A DNA stretch of 64,000 nt from the NCBI RefSeq assembly GCF_001581005.1, contig NZ_LHZV01000057.1, positions 19,773-83,772 of the forward strand. Direction: 5' to 3'. Source of the DNA: Acetobacter orleanensis. GTDB lineage: Bacteria > Pseudomonadota > Alphaproteobacteria > Acetobacterales > Acetobacteraceae. Within the stretch, counting starts at the first letter, position 1. Each line of letters starts with the position of its first letter. The translations under genes were made by a program, and so were the position numbers. The notes beneath the pieces were generated by a model. It ran no database searches and was not told where the DNA came from. It saw nothing but the letters and a program-made list of their open reading frames with translations. Shown here piece by piece: positions 7,954 to 16,339 of the stretch.

Positions 7954-9726
7954 ATGCTTCCATGGACAACATACGACGCACTCCATAAGGCGGCCCTGAG
8001 CCAGCCAGACCAGTTCTGGCTGGACGCAGCACAACGCATCTCATGGAAGCAGACACCTGTTACCGCATGCCGGACACGCCCAGATGGCTGGCATGATTGG
8101 TTTCCCGGTGCCACGCTCAACACGTGCTTTAACGCTGTTGACCGGCATGTTGAAAATGGACGTGGCAAACAGGCCGCCCTGATCTGGCATTCCTGCGCAA
8201 CGAAAGAAGAGCGAATTGTCACCTATCAGGACCTTCTCGACAGGGTCGCCGGATTTGCTGGTGGTCTGCGCGCTCTAGGGGTCAACAAGGGTGATCGGGT
8301 TCTGATCACCATGCCGACCATGATCGAAACCGCCATAGCCATGCTGGCCTGTGCGCGGATCGGGGCTGTGCATGTCGTCGTTTTTGCCGGCTATGCAAGC
8401 CCGGAACTGGCCCGACGCATTGATGATGCAACCCCAAAAGTCGTTATTATCGCCAGTTGCAGCTTTCAGGGCCAGACGGTAATCCCATCCTTACCCATGC
8501 TGAATGACGCGCTCACCCTAGCCGCGCACAAGCCACAGGCCTGTGTCATCGTGCAGCGCAAACCCTGCCCGGCGACACTTCTGCCAACGCGGGATCATGA
8601 CTTCCATATGCTGGAACGGTCCACACCAGCAGAGCCTGTCGCGCTGCACTCCGAAGATCCGCTTTATATTCTCCATACATCCGGCACAACAGGTCAGGCA
8701 AAAGGCATCGTGCGAGACAATGGCGGCCATGCCGTAGCACTCGCTCTGTCCATGGAACTGATCTATGGGTGCCACCCCGGAGACACGTTTTTCACAACAT
8801 CGGACCTCGGCTGGGTCGTCGGCCATTCCTATGGGGTTTACGCCCCCCTGATCTGCGGCGGCACCAGCGTGATCGTGGAAGGTGGCGCATCTGCATCCGC
8901 CATCCGTGCGCTCTGCCATGAACATGCTGTAAAATGCCTGTTCACAACGCCAACACAGATGCGGCTTATGCGGCAGGAGAGTCGCCATCTCTCAGCAGCG
9001 TTGCTGCCTGCACTGGCCCGCATTTTCGTTGCCGGAGAATATGCGGACCCGACACTGCTGGACTGGGCGCGATCCTATTTCCGTAAACCTGTTGTGAATC
9101 ACTGGTGGCAGACAGAAACAGGATGGAGCATCACGGCCCATTTCTTCGGCCTGCCGGAACATGCCCCCATTTCACTCATCAATGATATTGGACGGCCTGC
9201 ACCGGGATTTCACCCCGCTATCATGCCTTCAGAACGCGGGGAATTGTGTGGCGAGATTGTTTTATCCCTGCCGTTACCGCCCGGTTGTCTTGCAGGGCTA
9301 TGGAAGGATGGAGCTATCCGTGTTCCTTCTCTCTATCTTGATGAAACAGGCCAGTATTACCGTACGTTCGACGAAGGCATGATTGATGCGACACGCGCGG
9401 TTCATATGCTCGGCCGCTCCGATGACGTCATTAAGGTTGCAGGACGGCGGATTTCCGGTGTGCAGATCGAAAAGGTCATCGCAGCCCACTCAGATGTTCA
9501 TGCCTGCGCCGTTGTCGCGATCCATGATGACCTGCGCGGACAGCGCCCTGTGGCCTATGTCATCCCTATTTCCAAGATGCCGTGCAGACGCTTATCCGAT
9601 GAGGTTATTGAACTTGTCCATAAAGTGCTTGGTCGGTGGGTTGGCCTGAAGGAAATCCGCTTCGTCTCTAACCTTCCCACGACCACATCTGGAAAAATCC
9701 AGCGGAAACGTCTTCTTGTTTCCTGA
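7954..9726 (+). CDS. Acyl-CoA synthetase, propionyl-CoA synthetase (PrpE)-like
   Basis: 590-residue adenylate-forming enzyme that would activate a short carboxylic acid to its CoA thioester using ATP. The P-loop-like motif (LHTSGTTGQAKGIVRDNGG) and the WWQTETGWSI motif match PrpE and acetyl/propionyl-CoA synthetases. The C terminus carries the GRSDDVIKVAGRRISG hinge and the catalytic lysine context TTSGKIQRKRL. It is slightly shorter than typical PrpE. It starts 16 bases after the flavoenzyme gene with a strong gggggagag site, so it is likely in the same transcript. This is not a core Nit1C gene; its position suggests it handles the acid released by the nitrilase. Confidence 0.88.
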   Translation: MLPWTTYDALHKAALSQPDQFWLDAAQRISWKQTPVTACRTRPDGWHDWFPGATLNTCFNAVDRHVENGRGKQAALIWHSCATKEERIVTYQDLLDRVAGFAGGLRALGVNKGDRVLITMPTMIETAIAMLACARIGAVHVVVFAGYASPELARRIDDATPKVVIIASCSFQGQTVIPSLPMLNDALTLAAHKPQACVIVQRKPCPATLLPTRDHDFHMLERSTPAEPVALHSEDPLYILHTSGTTGQAKGIVRDNGGHAVALALSMELIYGCHPGDTFFTTSDLGWVVGHSYGVYAPLICGGTSVIVEGGASASAIRALCHEHAVKCLFTTPTQMRLMRQESRHLSAALLPALARIFVAGEYADPTLLDWARSYFRKPVVNHWWQTETGWSITAHFFGLPEHAPISLINDIGRPAPGFHPAIMPSERGELCGEIVLSLPLPPGCLAGLWKDGAIRVPSLYLDETGQYYRTFDEGMIDATRAVHMLGRSDDVIKVAGRRISGVQIEKVIAAHSDVHACAVVAIHDDLRGQRPVAYVIPISKMPCRRLSDEVIELVHKVLGRWVGLKEIRFVSNLPTTTSGKIQRKRLLVS

Positions 9727-9887
9727 TATAATCAGATTGTCATCGGATAGTCTGAAATTTTAAAAATCCAGATCAGATACGGAACCTTCTGCAAGGGTGC
9801 GTAAAGGTGGTCATAGCTGATTGAGCATATATCACCATTAATCCATCAACTCCCCGGACGAACCATCTGACCTAATCTTACGGTTTC

Positions 9888-10874
9888 CTATGCTTCCAGC
9901 CTGACAAGAATACGACCTCTGATTTTCCCATCAAGCAGATCAGATGCCGCCTGTTTAACCTCAGAAAGGGTAATTTCTGTCAGAATCCCGTCCAGCTTTT
10001 CAGGGTCAATCAACTCCGCCAGTTGCTGCCATGCGGCCAGACGGTCTTCTTTCGGGCAACGGACGCTATCAATCCCCACCAGCGTGACGCCGCGCAGAAT
10101 AAATGGCGCGACTGTTGCCGGGAACTCCATCCCCGCGGCAAGACCGCAGGCTGTCACCACGCCTCCGTACTGCATGGAGGCACACAGAGCCGCCAGCATA
10201 GCACCCCCCGCGACATCCACAGCCCCGGCCCACTGTGCTTTTTCCAGCGGGCGGGTCAGCCGTAACAACGCCTGACGGGACATCACGTCCGACGCCCCCA
10301 GCCCGCGCAGAGTTGGTTCTTCCTCCGGGTGACCTGTAATGGCCGTAACCTGATAGCCCAATTTACTCAGCAGCATCAGGGCCACGCTTCCCACGCCGCC
10401 GGAGGCCCCCGTGACGACAATCGGGCCGCTTTTGGGTGTGACACCCTCCCGCATCAAAGCGCGCACGCAGAGCATGGCGGTGTACCCTGCGGTTCCAAGT
10501 GCCATGGCCTGCCGCGCACTTAGCCCGGATGGCAACGGAATAAGCCACTCACCCGGCACGCGGGCGCGTTCCGCCAACCCGCCCCAATGGCTTTCCCCCA
10601 CGCCCCAGCCATTCAGCACAACAGGCTGACCAACGGACAGGCCCGGATGGGACGAGCTTTCAACTGTTCCTGCAAAATCAACGCCGGGCACCATTGGGTA
10701 CTGGCGCACAATCGGCCCTTTGCCGGTTATGGCCAGAGCGTCCTTATAGTTCAGGGTAGACCATGCCACCCGCACCGTCACATCGCCTTCTGGCAGTTGG
10801 TCTTCCGATAGAGACTGCTCGTGGACAAACTGGTGCCCTTGGGCATCTTTTTCAATCAACAACGCTTGGAACAT
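9888..10874 (-). CDS. acuI: Acryloyl-CoA reductase / YhdH-type MDR oxidoreductase
   Basis: 328-residue medium-chain dehydrogenase/reductase without zinc ligands, closely resembling E. coli YhdH/AcuI over its length (for example [40 protein letters not shown]). The NADPH-binding motif [13 protein letters not shown] is intact. AcuI reduces toxic acryloyl-CoA to propionyl-CoA with NADPH. It converges on the acyl-CoA synthetase gene, leaving 161 bases between the two stops with no clear terminator. Whether it belongs functionally to the nitrilase block is open. Confidence 0.92.
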   Translation of the reverse strand: MFQALLIEKDAQGHQFVHEQSLSEDQLPEGDVTVRVAWSTLNYKDALAITGKGPIVRQYPMVPGVDFAGTVESSSHPGLSVGQPVVLNGWGVGESHWGGLAERARVPGEWLIPLPSGLSARQAMALGTAGYTAMLCVRALMREGVTPKSGPIVVTGASGGVGSVALMLLSKLGYQVTAITGHPEEEPTLRGLGASDVMSRQALLRLTRPLEKAQWAGAVDVAGGAMLAALCASMQYGGVVTACGLAAGMEFPATVAPFILRGVTLVGIDSVRCPKEDRLAAWQQLAELIDPEKLDGILTEITLSEVKQAASDLLDGKIRGRILVRLEA

Positions 10875-11058
10875 GGCCTGTCTCCTCCCGCACTCTCAAC
10901 GCCACACGGGCGCCAGAGATCATCCCACTACGTCATTTTCTGGAAACTGCCAGTCACAAAGCTGCGGGCGCGCCCCTGCCACTCGGCCAAATTTGGGAAA
11001 ATAAATTAGGATTTTAAAAAGCCTACAGGTATAACCTTGTCCAATAAGCTGTTTCTTA

Positions 11059-12393
11059 TTGAACTCCGAGCGTGTCTTGATTCTTTTTCTTACAGGTTTT
11101 GTCGCACTTTTCCTGCTGATTGCTGTCAGCATCCTGATTTCTCTCTCTGAGATTTCCTTTGCCGCCGCCCGTGATGTGCGCCTCCGCTCCCGCGCAGAAG
11201 CTGGCGATAAGCGGGCGCAGGCCTTTCTGGCCCTGCGGCGTAATAGCGGTCAGGTTATTACTGTCCTTCAGATCTGCCTGAACGGGGTGGGGATTCTGGG
11301 CGGTATTGTCAGCTCGGAAATGCTCTCCCCCCCGTGCGGCGCGCTGCTGCGTTACTGGGGTCTGCCAGACGGATTGGCGGAAAAAATCGGCTCGGCGGTC
11401 AGCTTTATTATGGTCACCGGCCTGTTTGTGCTGTTTGCCGACCTGCTGCCCAAACGCGTAGCTATGAATGCGCCGGATAAGGTGGCGCTGTCCATTGGCT
11501 GGTTCCCCAAACTGGCTCTGCGGGTACTGTATCCGTTTGTGTGGATTTTCTCCAAAGTGTCCGACGCTGTGCTGCGGGCCATGAAAATCCCCGCAGCCTC
11601 CGCTGTGGAGCCTGTAACACCGGAAGATTTGCGCGCCATTCTGGCGGCTGGCACCGCCTCTGGCGTGCTGCTAGAGCAGGAACACCAGATGATCCAGAAC
11701 GTACTGGGTCTTCAGGACCGCTCCGTAACATCCGCCATGACTCCGCGTGATGAAATTGTCTATCTGGACGTGCAGGACAGCGCTGAAAACAACCACGAAA
11801 AGGTTCGTGCCAAACCTTATTCCCGTTACCCGCTGTGTGATGGCGGGCTAGATAAGGTCATTGGCTCCATCCGTGCGGAAGACGTTCTGGCGTCAGTCGT
11901 TGATCCCGCCAGCATCCCGGAAGGTCCGGCCCTACGTGGCAACCCGATTTTCCGCATGCGGCGGGACGTGCTCTCCGTGCCGGAAACGCTCAACCTGTGG
12001 GACACACTGGCCCAGTTTGATACGCATGGCGTAGGCTTTGCCCTGATTGTCAATGAGTACGGGCTGGTTGTCGGGTTAATTACCTTCAAGGACATCATGG
12101 GTGCGCTCATGGATGGTCTGGCCAATCCGTTTGAGGAACAGGCCATTGTCCGGCGCGATGAAAACTCATGGCTGATTGACGGAGCGGCACCGATTGGCGA
12201 TGTCATGCGTGAACTGCATGTGATCGAACTGCCCGACAGTACGCATTTTGACACGATTGGCGGTTTTGTCATGCATCGCCTGCGCCGTATGGCGCGCAAG
12301 GCTGACCGCGTGGATGCCGGTGGGTTCCGGTTTGAAGTGGTTGATGTGGAAGGTTTCCGTATCAACCAGTTGCTCGTCACCCGTCTGACCTGA
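11059..12393 (+). CDS. CNNM/HlyC-CorC family membrane protein with CBS domains
   Basis: 444-residue protein with three recognisable parts: an N-terminal DUF21/CNNM transmembrane domain (hydrophobic segments near residues 4-25, 75-95 and 110-135), a central CBS pair containing MTPRDEIVYLDV, and a C-terminal CorC/HlyC domain ending in FRINQLLVTRL. Family members are linked to Mg/Co resistance and efflux; substrates are poorly defined. No ATG exists near the start. An in-frame stop at 11032 forces a TTG start, of which 11059 is the longest option, without an obvious ribosome binding site, so the start is uncertain. Confidence 0.85.
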   Translation: MNSERVLILFLTGFVALFLLIAVSILISLSEISFAAARDVRLRSRAEAGDKRAQAFLALRRNSGQVITVLQICLNGVGILGGIVSSEMLSPPCGALLRYWGLPDGLAEKIGSAVSFIMVTGLFVLFADLLPKRVAMNAPDKVALSIGWFPKLALRVLYPFVWIFSKVSDAVLRAMKIPAASAVEPVTPEDLRAILAAGTASGVLLEQEHQMIQNVLGLQDRSVTSAMTPRDEIVYLDVQDSAENNHEKVRAKPYSRYPLCDGGLDKVIGSIRAEDVLASVVDPASIPEGPALRGNPIFRMRRDVLSVPETLNLWDTLAQFDTHGVGFALIVNEYGLVVGLITFKDIMGALMDGLANPFEEQAIVRRDENSWLIDGAAPIGDVMRELHVIELPDSTHFDTIGGFVMHRLRRMARKADRVDAGGFRFEVVDVEGFRINQLLVTRLT

Positions 12394-12477
12394 TGCAGGC
12401 CGGTTTGTCCCTTGAGGGCAAGACCGGCGCAGCATTTTGCGAACGACCAAAGCATTTACCCTGTGCTATGCACGGGG

Positions 12478-13791
12478 ATGCTTCGTGTTCGCTTCTTTTA
12501 TTATCTGATCCTTGCTTTGAGTGCTGCCGTCCCGGTTGCGGCTACCTCTGCGAAGGCTAACCCCACGCCGTCTCGGCAGCCTCCATCCGGCGCAATGCTG
12601 GAGAAAGTTGTTCTGGTTTCCCGGCATGGCATCCGCAGCCCGACCAAGCCGCTCAGCACATTAGAAAAAACGACAGGTCGTGTCTGGTCCGCTTGGCCCG
12701 TGCCACCGGGAGAATTGACGGACCATGGCCGCACCAATCTGACTCTCATGGGGCAATTCCTCCGTGATTGGTATGCCCCCCTTCTCCCAGCGGCATCGCA
12801 GACCTGTACTTCATCAAGCGCTGTTTTCGTCTGGGCTGATGCCACCGACTCCCGCACACGCCAAAGCGGTGACATTCTGGCCAAGACCCTGAGCCATGGC
12901 TGCACCAGTGCCGCGCACGGCCTATCTGCTGGCCAGCATGACCCTTTGTTCAATGCGCTAGCTGCGGGAAAGGCTCATCTTGACCAGCAACGTGTTATGC
13001 CAGCGCTCACTCTTGCGTTTCAGCAGGACGTGCCTGCGGTCAGCACAGAGGCAAAGGCGGAATCTGCCTTGCAAGCCGCATTCGCGCCCAACGGATGCCA
13101 GCAGCAGAACGGTCCATGCTTTTCTGCACCCACCACACTTTCATGGAAAAAGGGACAGCCTCATGATGCAGGTGGTCTTAGCCTGAGCGCCTCCACGGCG
13201 GAAAACCTGTTTCTGGAATATGTGGAAGGCTTGCCGTCTACTGTTTTTGCTCACACACCCACCTCAAAAGAATGCTCCCATGCTGAGACACGCGAGCTTC
13301 TGGACACGGTTCTACCCGCCCACGCCTTACAAAGTGACAGGCTGAGACGCCTTCCAGCCATTGCAATTCCAAGAGGGTATGTTCTGGCGGAAACACTCAT
13401 CGAGAGTCTCGCAGGTCAGCCAGTTTTCCTGCCCGACCAGTCGCTCCTTCCTCCCTCAGCCAGACTGACCATGCTTGCCGGGCATGACACAACACTGGAC
13501 ATGTTGGCCACACTGTTCGGGTTGGACTGGTCGTTTGCCGACCAGCCTGATCGCACGGCTCCAGACACTACTCTAGCTTTTGAACTCTGGCGCCTTCCTG
13601 ATGGGCAAAAAGATGTGCGGTTCCGTATTTTCCATCAATCTCTGGAACAATTACGGCAGGCACAGCCTATGACGGCACAGACGCTCCCTCTTCCACTTCA
13701 CAGCCAGCTCTGCCCGTCTTCAGCGCTGGCGGTTTGTAGCCCGGAAAGGCTTGCACACAGTGTGCAAAAACTAACAGAACAGTTTTTATAG
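12478..13791 (+). CDS. Periplasmic histidine acid phosphatase (AppA/Agp-like)
   Basis: 437-residue branch-2 histidine phosphatase. The signal peptide (MLRVRFFYYLILALSAAVPVA) is followed by the phosphohistidine motif SRHGIRSP (His50) and the proton donor His336-Asp337 in AGHDTTLD. Such enzymes release phosphate from sugar phosphates or phytate in the periplasm. Several cysteines suggest disulfides. The start at 12478 is chosen over an in-frame ATG at 12412 because it begins a clean signal peptide. It could serve phosphate scavenging together with the Pho genes at 16-21 kb, although no Pho box was identified here. Confidence 0.88.
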   Translation: MLRVRFFYYLILALSAAVPVAATSAKANPTPSRQPPSGAMLEKVVLVSRHGIRSPTKPLSTLEKTTGRVWSAWPVPPGELTDHGRTNLTLMGQFLRDWYAPLLPAASQTCTSSSAVFVWADATDSRTRQSGDILAKTLSHGCTSAAHGLSAGQHDPLFNALAAGKAHLDQQRVMPALTLAFQQDVPAVSTEAKAESALQAAFAPNGCQQQNGPCFSAPTTLSWKKGQPHDAGGLSLSASTAENLFLEYVEGLPSTVFAHTPTSKECSHAETRELLDTVLPAHALQSDRLRRLPAIAIPRGYVLAETLIESLAGQPVFLPDQSLLPPSARLTMLAGHDTTLDMLATLFGLDWSFADQPDRTAPDTTLAFELWRLPDGQKDVRFRIFHQSLEQLRQAQPMTAQTLPLPLHSQLCPSSALAVCSPERLAHSVQKLTEQFL

Positions 13792-13913
13792 TTTTTTAAA
13801 GCAGCGTGATTTATAGTGTGAGATGCGCACTATAGCCTTGAAATCTGTCCTCAGGATTTTTAGGATTTACAGAGTACACGGTTTTCTTTTCACTTTTTAC
13901 AAGGATAAAAGCC

Positions 13914-14078
13914 ATGTCTTCTCACACGACGCCAGAAAAACCGCCTTCAAAAAATCTGGCTTCCATTGCCGCTAAAGGCCTGCGTCACCCTGCTTCTTTG
14001 ACAGAAGAAGAAATCAAGGAACTGTGTGGCCGCGTGCTTTCCGAAGAGAACAAACGCACTCACCACGACCACGCCTGA
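13914..14078 (+). CDS. Small hydrophilic protein, 54 residues, unknown function
   Basis: An ATG at 13914, preceded by aagga at 13901-13905, opens a 54-codon frame ending at the TGA at 14076-14078. The product starts MSSHTTPEKPPSKNLASIAA and ends in a histidine-rich KRTHHDHA tail. The central part (LTEEEIKELCGRVLSEE) looks like a helix. It stands alone between two hairpins, with a strong terminator-like stem directly after its stop. I do not recognise the family; the ribosome binding site and the following hairpin argue for a real gene. Confidence 0.65.
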   Translation: MSSHTTPEKPPSKNLASIAAKGLRHPASLTEEEIKELCGRVLSEENKRTHHDHA

Positions 14079-14096
14079 CGCTTGTGGCACGGGCCC

Positions 14097-14136
14097 GCAG
14101 GAGCCTGTTGATAGGCTCCTGCTGATTAAAAATTTT
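14097..14136 (+). terminator. Hairpin terminator after the 54-residue gene
   Basis: Perfect 10-bp stem gcaggagcct (14097-14106) / aggctcctgc (14113-14122) with a 6-base loop, followed by an AT-rich tail (tgattaaaaatttt). It starts 19 bases after the small gene's stop. Confidence 0.65.
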
Positions 14137-14204
14137 GCTTTCGCCCAAAAAAATGCCAGAATCTTCAGGTTTACAAGCGTCCAACGATAACAAGAGTGTT
14201 TGTC

Positions 14205-14621
14205 ATGAGCTTCAAAAAAGCGTCCCTCGTCCTTCTTCCGGCGCTTCTGCTGACTGCCTGCGCAGAAACACCCATGGGCCCGACCGCAATGGTTCTACCG
14301 GGTCCGGGCAAGAATTACGCGACCTTCCAGCAGGAACAGAACTTCTGCCGGTCTCAGGCCACTGCTGCCGTACAAGGGCAGGCTGGCAGCCAGAACCGTA
14401 AGGCTCTGTATGGTGGTCTGGCCGCAACAGCTCTGGGTGCTGGTCTGGGTGCTGCCGCTGGCGGTGGCGCGGGTGCTGGCATTGGTGCCGGTGCCGGTGC
14501 TCTGGGTGGCGCGCTGGGCGGTGGGCTTTATTCCCGCAACCAGCAGGGAGGTCTCCAGACCCAGTATAACAATGCCTATGTGCAGTGCATGGTTGCTTAC
14601 AAGAACGTGCTGCCCCGGTAA
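14205..14621 (+). CDS. Glycine-zipper lipoprotein, unknown function
   Basis: 138-residue predicted lipoprotein: signal sequence MSFKKASLVLLPALLLTAC with lipobox LLTAC, so Cys19 would be lipidated. Residues about 70-110 are almost entirely Gly/Ala (ALGAGLGAAAGGGAGAG...), forming a glycine zipper that could insert into or pack against a membrane. Two further cysteines flank the zipper region. A GTG at 14196 is an alternative start, but the ATG at 14205 begins the signal sequence. It resembles small outer-membrane glycine-zipper proteins; no function can be assigned. Confidence 0.8.
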   Translation: MSFKKASLVLLPALLLTACAETPMGPTAMVLPGPGKNYATFQQEQNFCRSQATAAVQGQAGSQNRKALYGGLAATALGAGLGAAAGGGAGAGIGAGAGALGGALGGGLYSRNQQGGLQTQYNNAYVQCMVAYKNVLPR

Positions 14622-14659
14622 AACTAGCCGAATTCGGCTTTATTCTGCCGCATGGTCAG

Positions 14660-14689
14660 GTGGCCCGATTTGTCGGGCCACTTTTTTTA
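14660..14689 (+). terminator. Rho-independent terminator of the glycine-zipper lipoprotein gene
   Basis: Stem gtggcccga (14660-14668) / tcgggccac (14673-14681), 4-base loop, followed by seven T residues (14682-14688). An independent 14-bp palindrome, agccgaattcggct, lies upstream at 14626-14639. Confidence 0.85.
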
Positions 14690-14757
14690 TGAGCTGTGCA
14701 AAATATCCTGCCCGATCAGCGGTGTAAAAACACTTGCCACCCTTGGGGAACAGGTCA

Positions 14758-15393
14758 ATGTTTGGCCGCATGAGCGCCCATCTTTCCTCTCCTCGTATTG
14801 CCGCACTTGTGCTTGCTGGCGGCACGGGCTCCCGCATGGGCGGGTGTGATAAAACCCTGCTCCCCCTTTCCAGAACCCTGACCGTTCTGGATTATGTTCT
14901 ATATGCTCTGCGCCCACACTGTGCGGCACTGGCTATCAGCGCCAATGGAGACGCCTCTCGTTTCGCACCTTGGAACCTACCTGTTCTATCGGACATGGAG
15001 AGCGATACCGGGCCGCTTGCTGGTATTCTGGAAGGATTGCGTTGGGCAGAAGCACAAAACTGTTCCGTTCTGATCACCGTTCCCGGCGACACACCGTTTA
15101 TCCCGGCTGATTTACCGCAGCGTTTACTTCCGGCTCCGGCGGTTGCCGTATCAGCTAACCGGCACCATCATCTGGTTGCCAGTTGGCCCACCTCATGCCG
15201 TTCTGCGCTGGAAGCGTGGCTTAGCCAGCCCGAGTGTAAAGATAAACGCCGTATCCGCGCTTTTGCTGCAACGTTGGGTATGCGCTCTATCGTCTTTCCT
15301 GATCAGTCACCGGATCTGTTTTTCAACATCAATACACCTGATGAGTACGCTTATGCCCGCACGCTGGCTTATGAAGGGCTAACACATGCCTGA
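14758..15393 (+). CDS. mobA: Molybdenum cofactor guanylyltransferase MobA
   Basis: 211-residue nucleotidyltransferase that attaches GMP to molybdopterin to make the guanine dinucleotide form used by DMSO-reductase-family enzymes such as formate dehydrogenase. The GTP-binding signature LAGGTGSRMGGCDKTLLPL is at the N terminus, and SDMESDTGPLAGI and TVPGDTPF follow as expected. The start at 14758 has an adjacent aggt site; an ATG at 14770 would also work. It overlaps fdhD by eight bases, a pairing that fits joint maturation of a formate dehydrogenase, although no dehydrogenase subunit is in the window. Confidence 0.88.
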   Translation: MFGRMSAHLSSPRIAALVLAGGTGSRMGGCDKTLLPLSRTLTVLDYVLYALRPHCAALAISANGDASRFAPWNLPVLSDMESDTGPLAGILEGLRWAEAQNCSVLITVPGDTPFIPADLPQRLLPAPAVAVSANRHHHLVASWPTSCRSALEAWLSQPECKDKRRIRAFAATLGMRSIVFPDQSPDLFFNINTPDEYAYARTLAYEGLTHA

Positions 15394-16177
15394 ATCCGTC
15401 ATGACCTATTGGCCAGTACAGCGTTTTACCGAAACAGAGGCTGAAACCACTACACTCGCCATTGCCGAGGAAACGCCGGTCAATTTTGTCTATAACAGCG
15501 TGCCATACGCTGTGATGATGGCAACGTGTCAGGATCTGGAAGATTATGCCTATGGCTTTTCTATAACGGAACGTCTGGTTTCCCATCCCTCCTCTATCCG
15601 CAGTATCCGAACAGAAATGGGAGAAGACGGTGTCACCCTGTTTCTCGATATTGCAGGAGAAGATTTCCGGCGTCTGTTACAGTCCCGGCGCGCCATGACG
15701 GGTCGAACAGGGTGTGGCGTCTGCGGCAGTGAAGATCTGAAAAGTCTTCATCAGGCGCTACCTGCTGTGCCAGTCATGCCTCCCGTACCCCTTTCTGCAA
15801 TTCGACATGCTGTGAAGACACTGGCTGACCATCAGACACTGAATGCACAGGTGCATATGGTCCATGGGGCAGCGTGGTATGGTTCAGAGGGTGCCTTGCG
15901 CATGATCCGTGAAGATGTCGGCCGCCACAACGCTCTGGATAAATTGATTGGAGCGGGGCTTCGTCAAAACATCTGCTTTGCAGAGGGGTTTTGTATCATT
16001 ACCAGCCGATGCTCTTACGAAATGGTGCAGAAGGCCATTCTGGCTGGTTTTTCCACGCTGGTTGCCGTATCTGCCCCCACAACCCGCGCCGTGCGACTGG
16101 CAGAGCAGGCAGGACTAACTATTGTAGCATTAGCGCGGCGGTCCTCACAGCATCTGTTTACAGGTGCTATCGGATGA
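15386..16177 (+). CDS. fdhD: Formate dehydrogenase accessory sulfurtransferase FdhD
   Basis: 263-residue protein that transfers sulfur from a cysteine desulfurase to the molybdenum cofactor of formate dehydrogenase. The catalytic CXXC loop is intact as Cys110 and Cys113 in GRTGCGVCG, and the REDVGRHNALDK and SRCSYEMVQKA motifs are present. It overlaps mobA by eight bases and is followed by a long bidirectional terminator. Confidence 0.95.
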   Translation: MPESVMTYWPVQRFTETEAETTTLAIAEETPVNFVYNSVPYAVMMATCQDLEDYAYGFSITERLVSHPSSIRSIRTEMGEDGVTLFLDIAGEDFRRLLQSRRAMTGRTGCGVCGSEDLKSLHQALPAVPVMPPVPLSAIRHAVKTLADHQTLNAQVHMVHGAAWYGSEGALRMIREDVGRHNALDKLIGAGLRQNICFAEGFCIITSRCSYEMVQKAILAGFSTLVAVSAPTTRAVRLAEQAGLTIVALARRSSQHLFTGAIG

Positions 16178-16235
16178 ACTCTGCCCAGCATTGTTCTATT
16201 TCATATGCAGTATTTTTCATAAAATAATCCAAACA

Positions 16236-16269
16236 AAAACCCCCTTCAGGCTGCCCTGAAGGGGGTTTT
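16236..16269. terminator. Bidirectional terminator between fdhD and the porin gene
   Basis: Perfect 15-bp stem: left arm 16236-16250 (aaaacccccttcagg), loop ctgc, right arm 16255-16269. The A-run on the left and T-run on the right allow it to work for fdhD (plus) and for the convergent porin gene (minus). Confidence 0.9.
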
Positions 16270-16339
16270 GCATCAGATCACATATGTAGTTCTGAAAGAG
16301 ATTTGTTCAAACCTCTTTCAGACTGTCACGAAGACCAGA

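Noticed and set aside
13751..13767. Palindrome ttgcacac-a-gtgtgcaa near the phosphatase stop
   Set aside because: It is inside the coding sequence and followed by A residues, so it is not a convincing plus-strand terminator.
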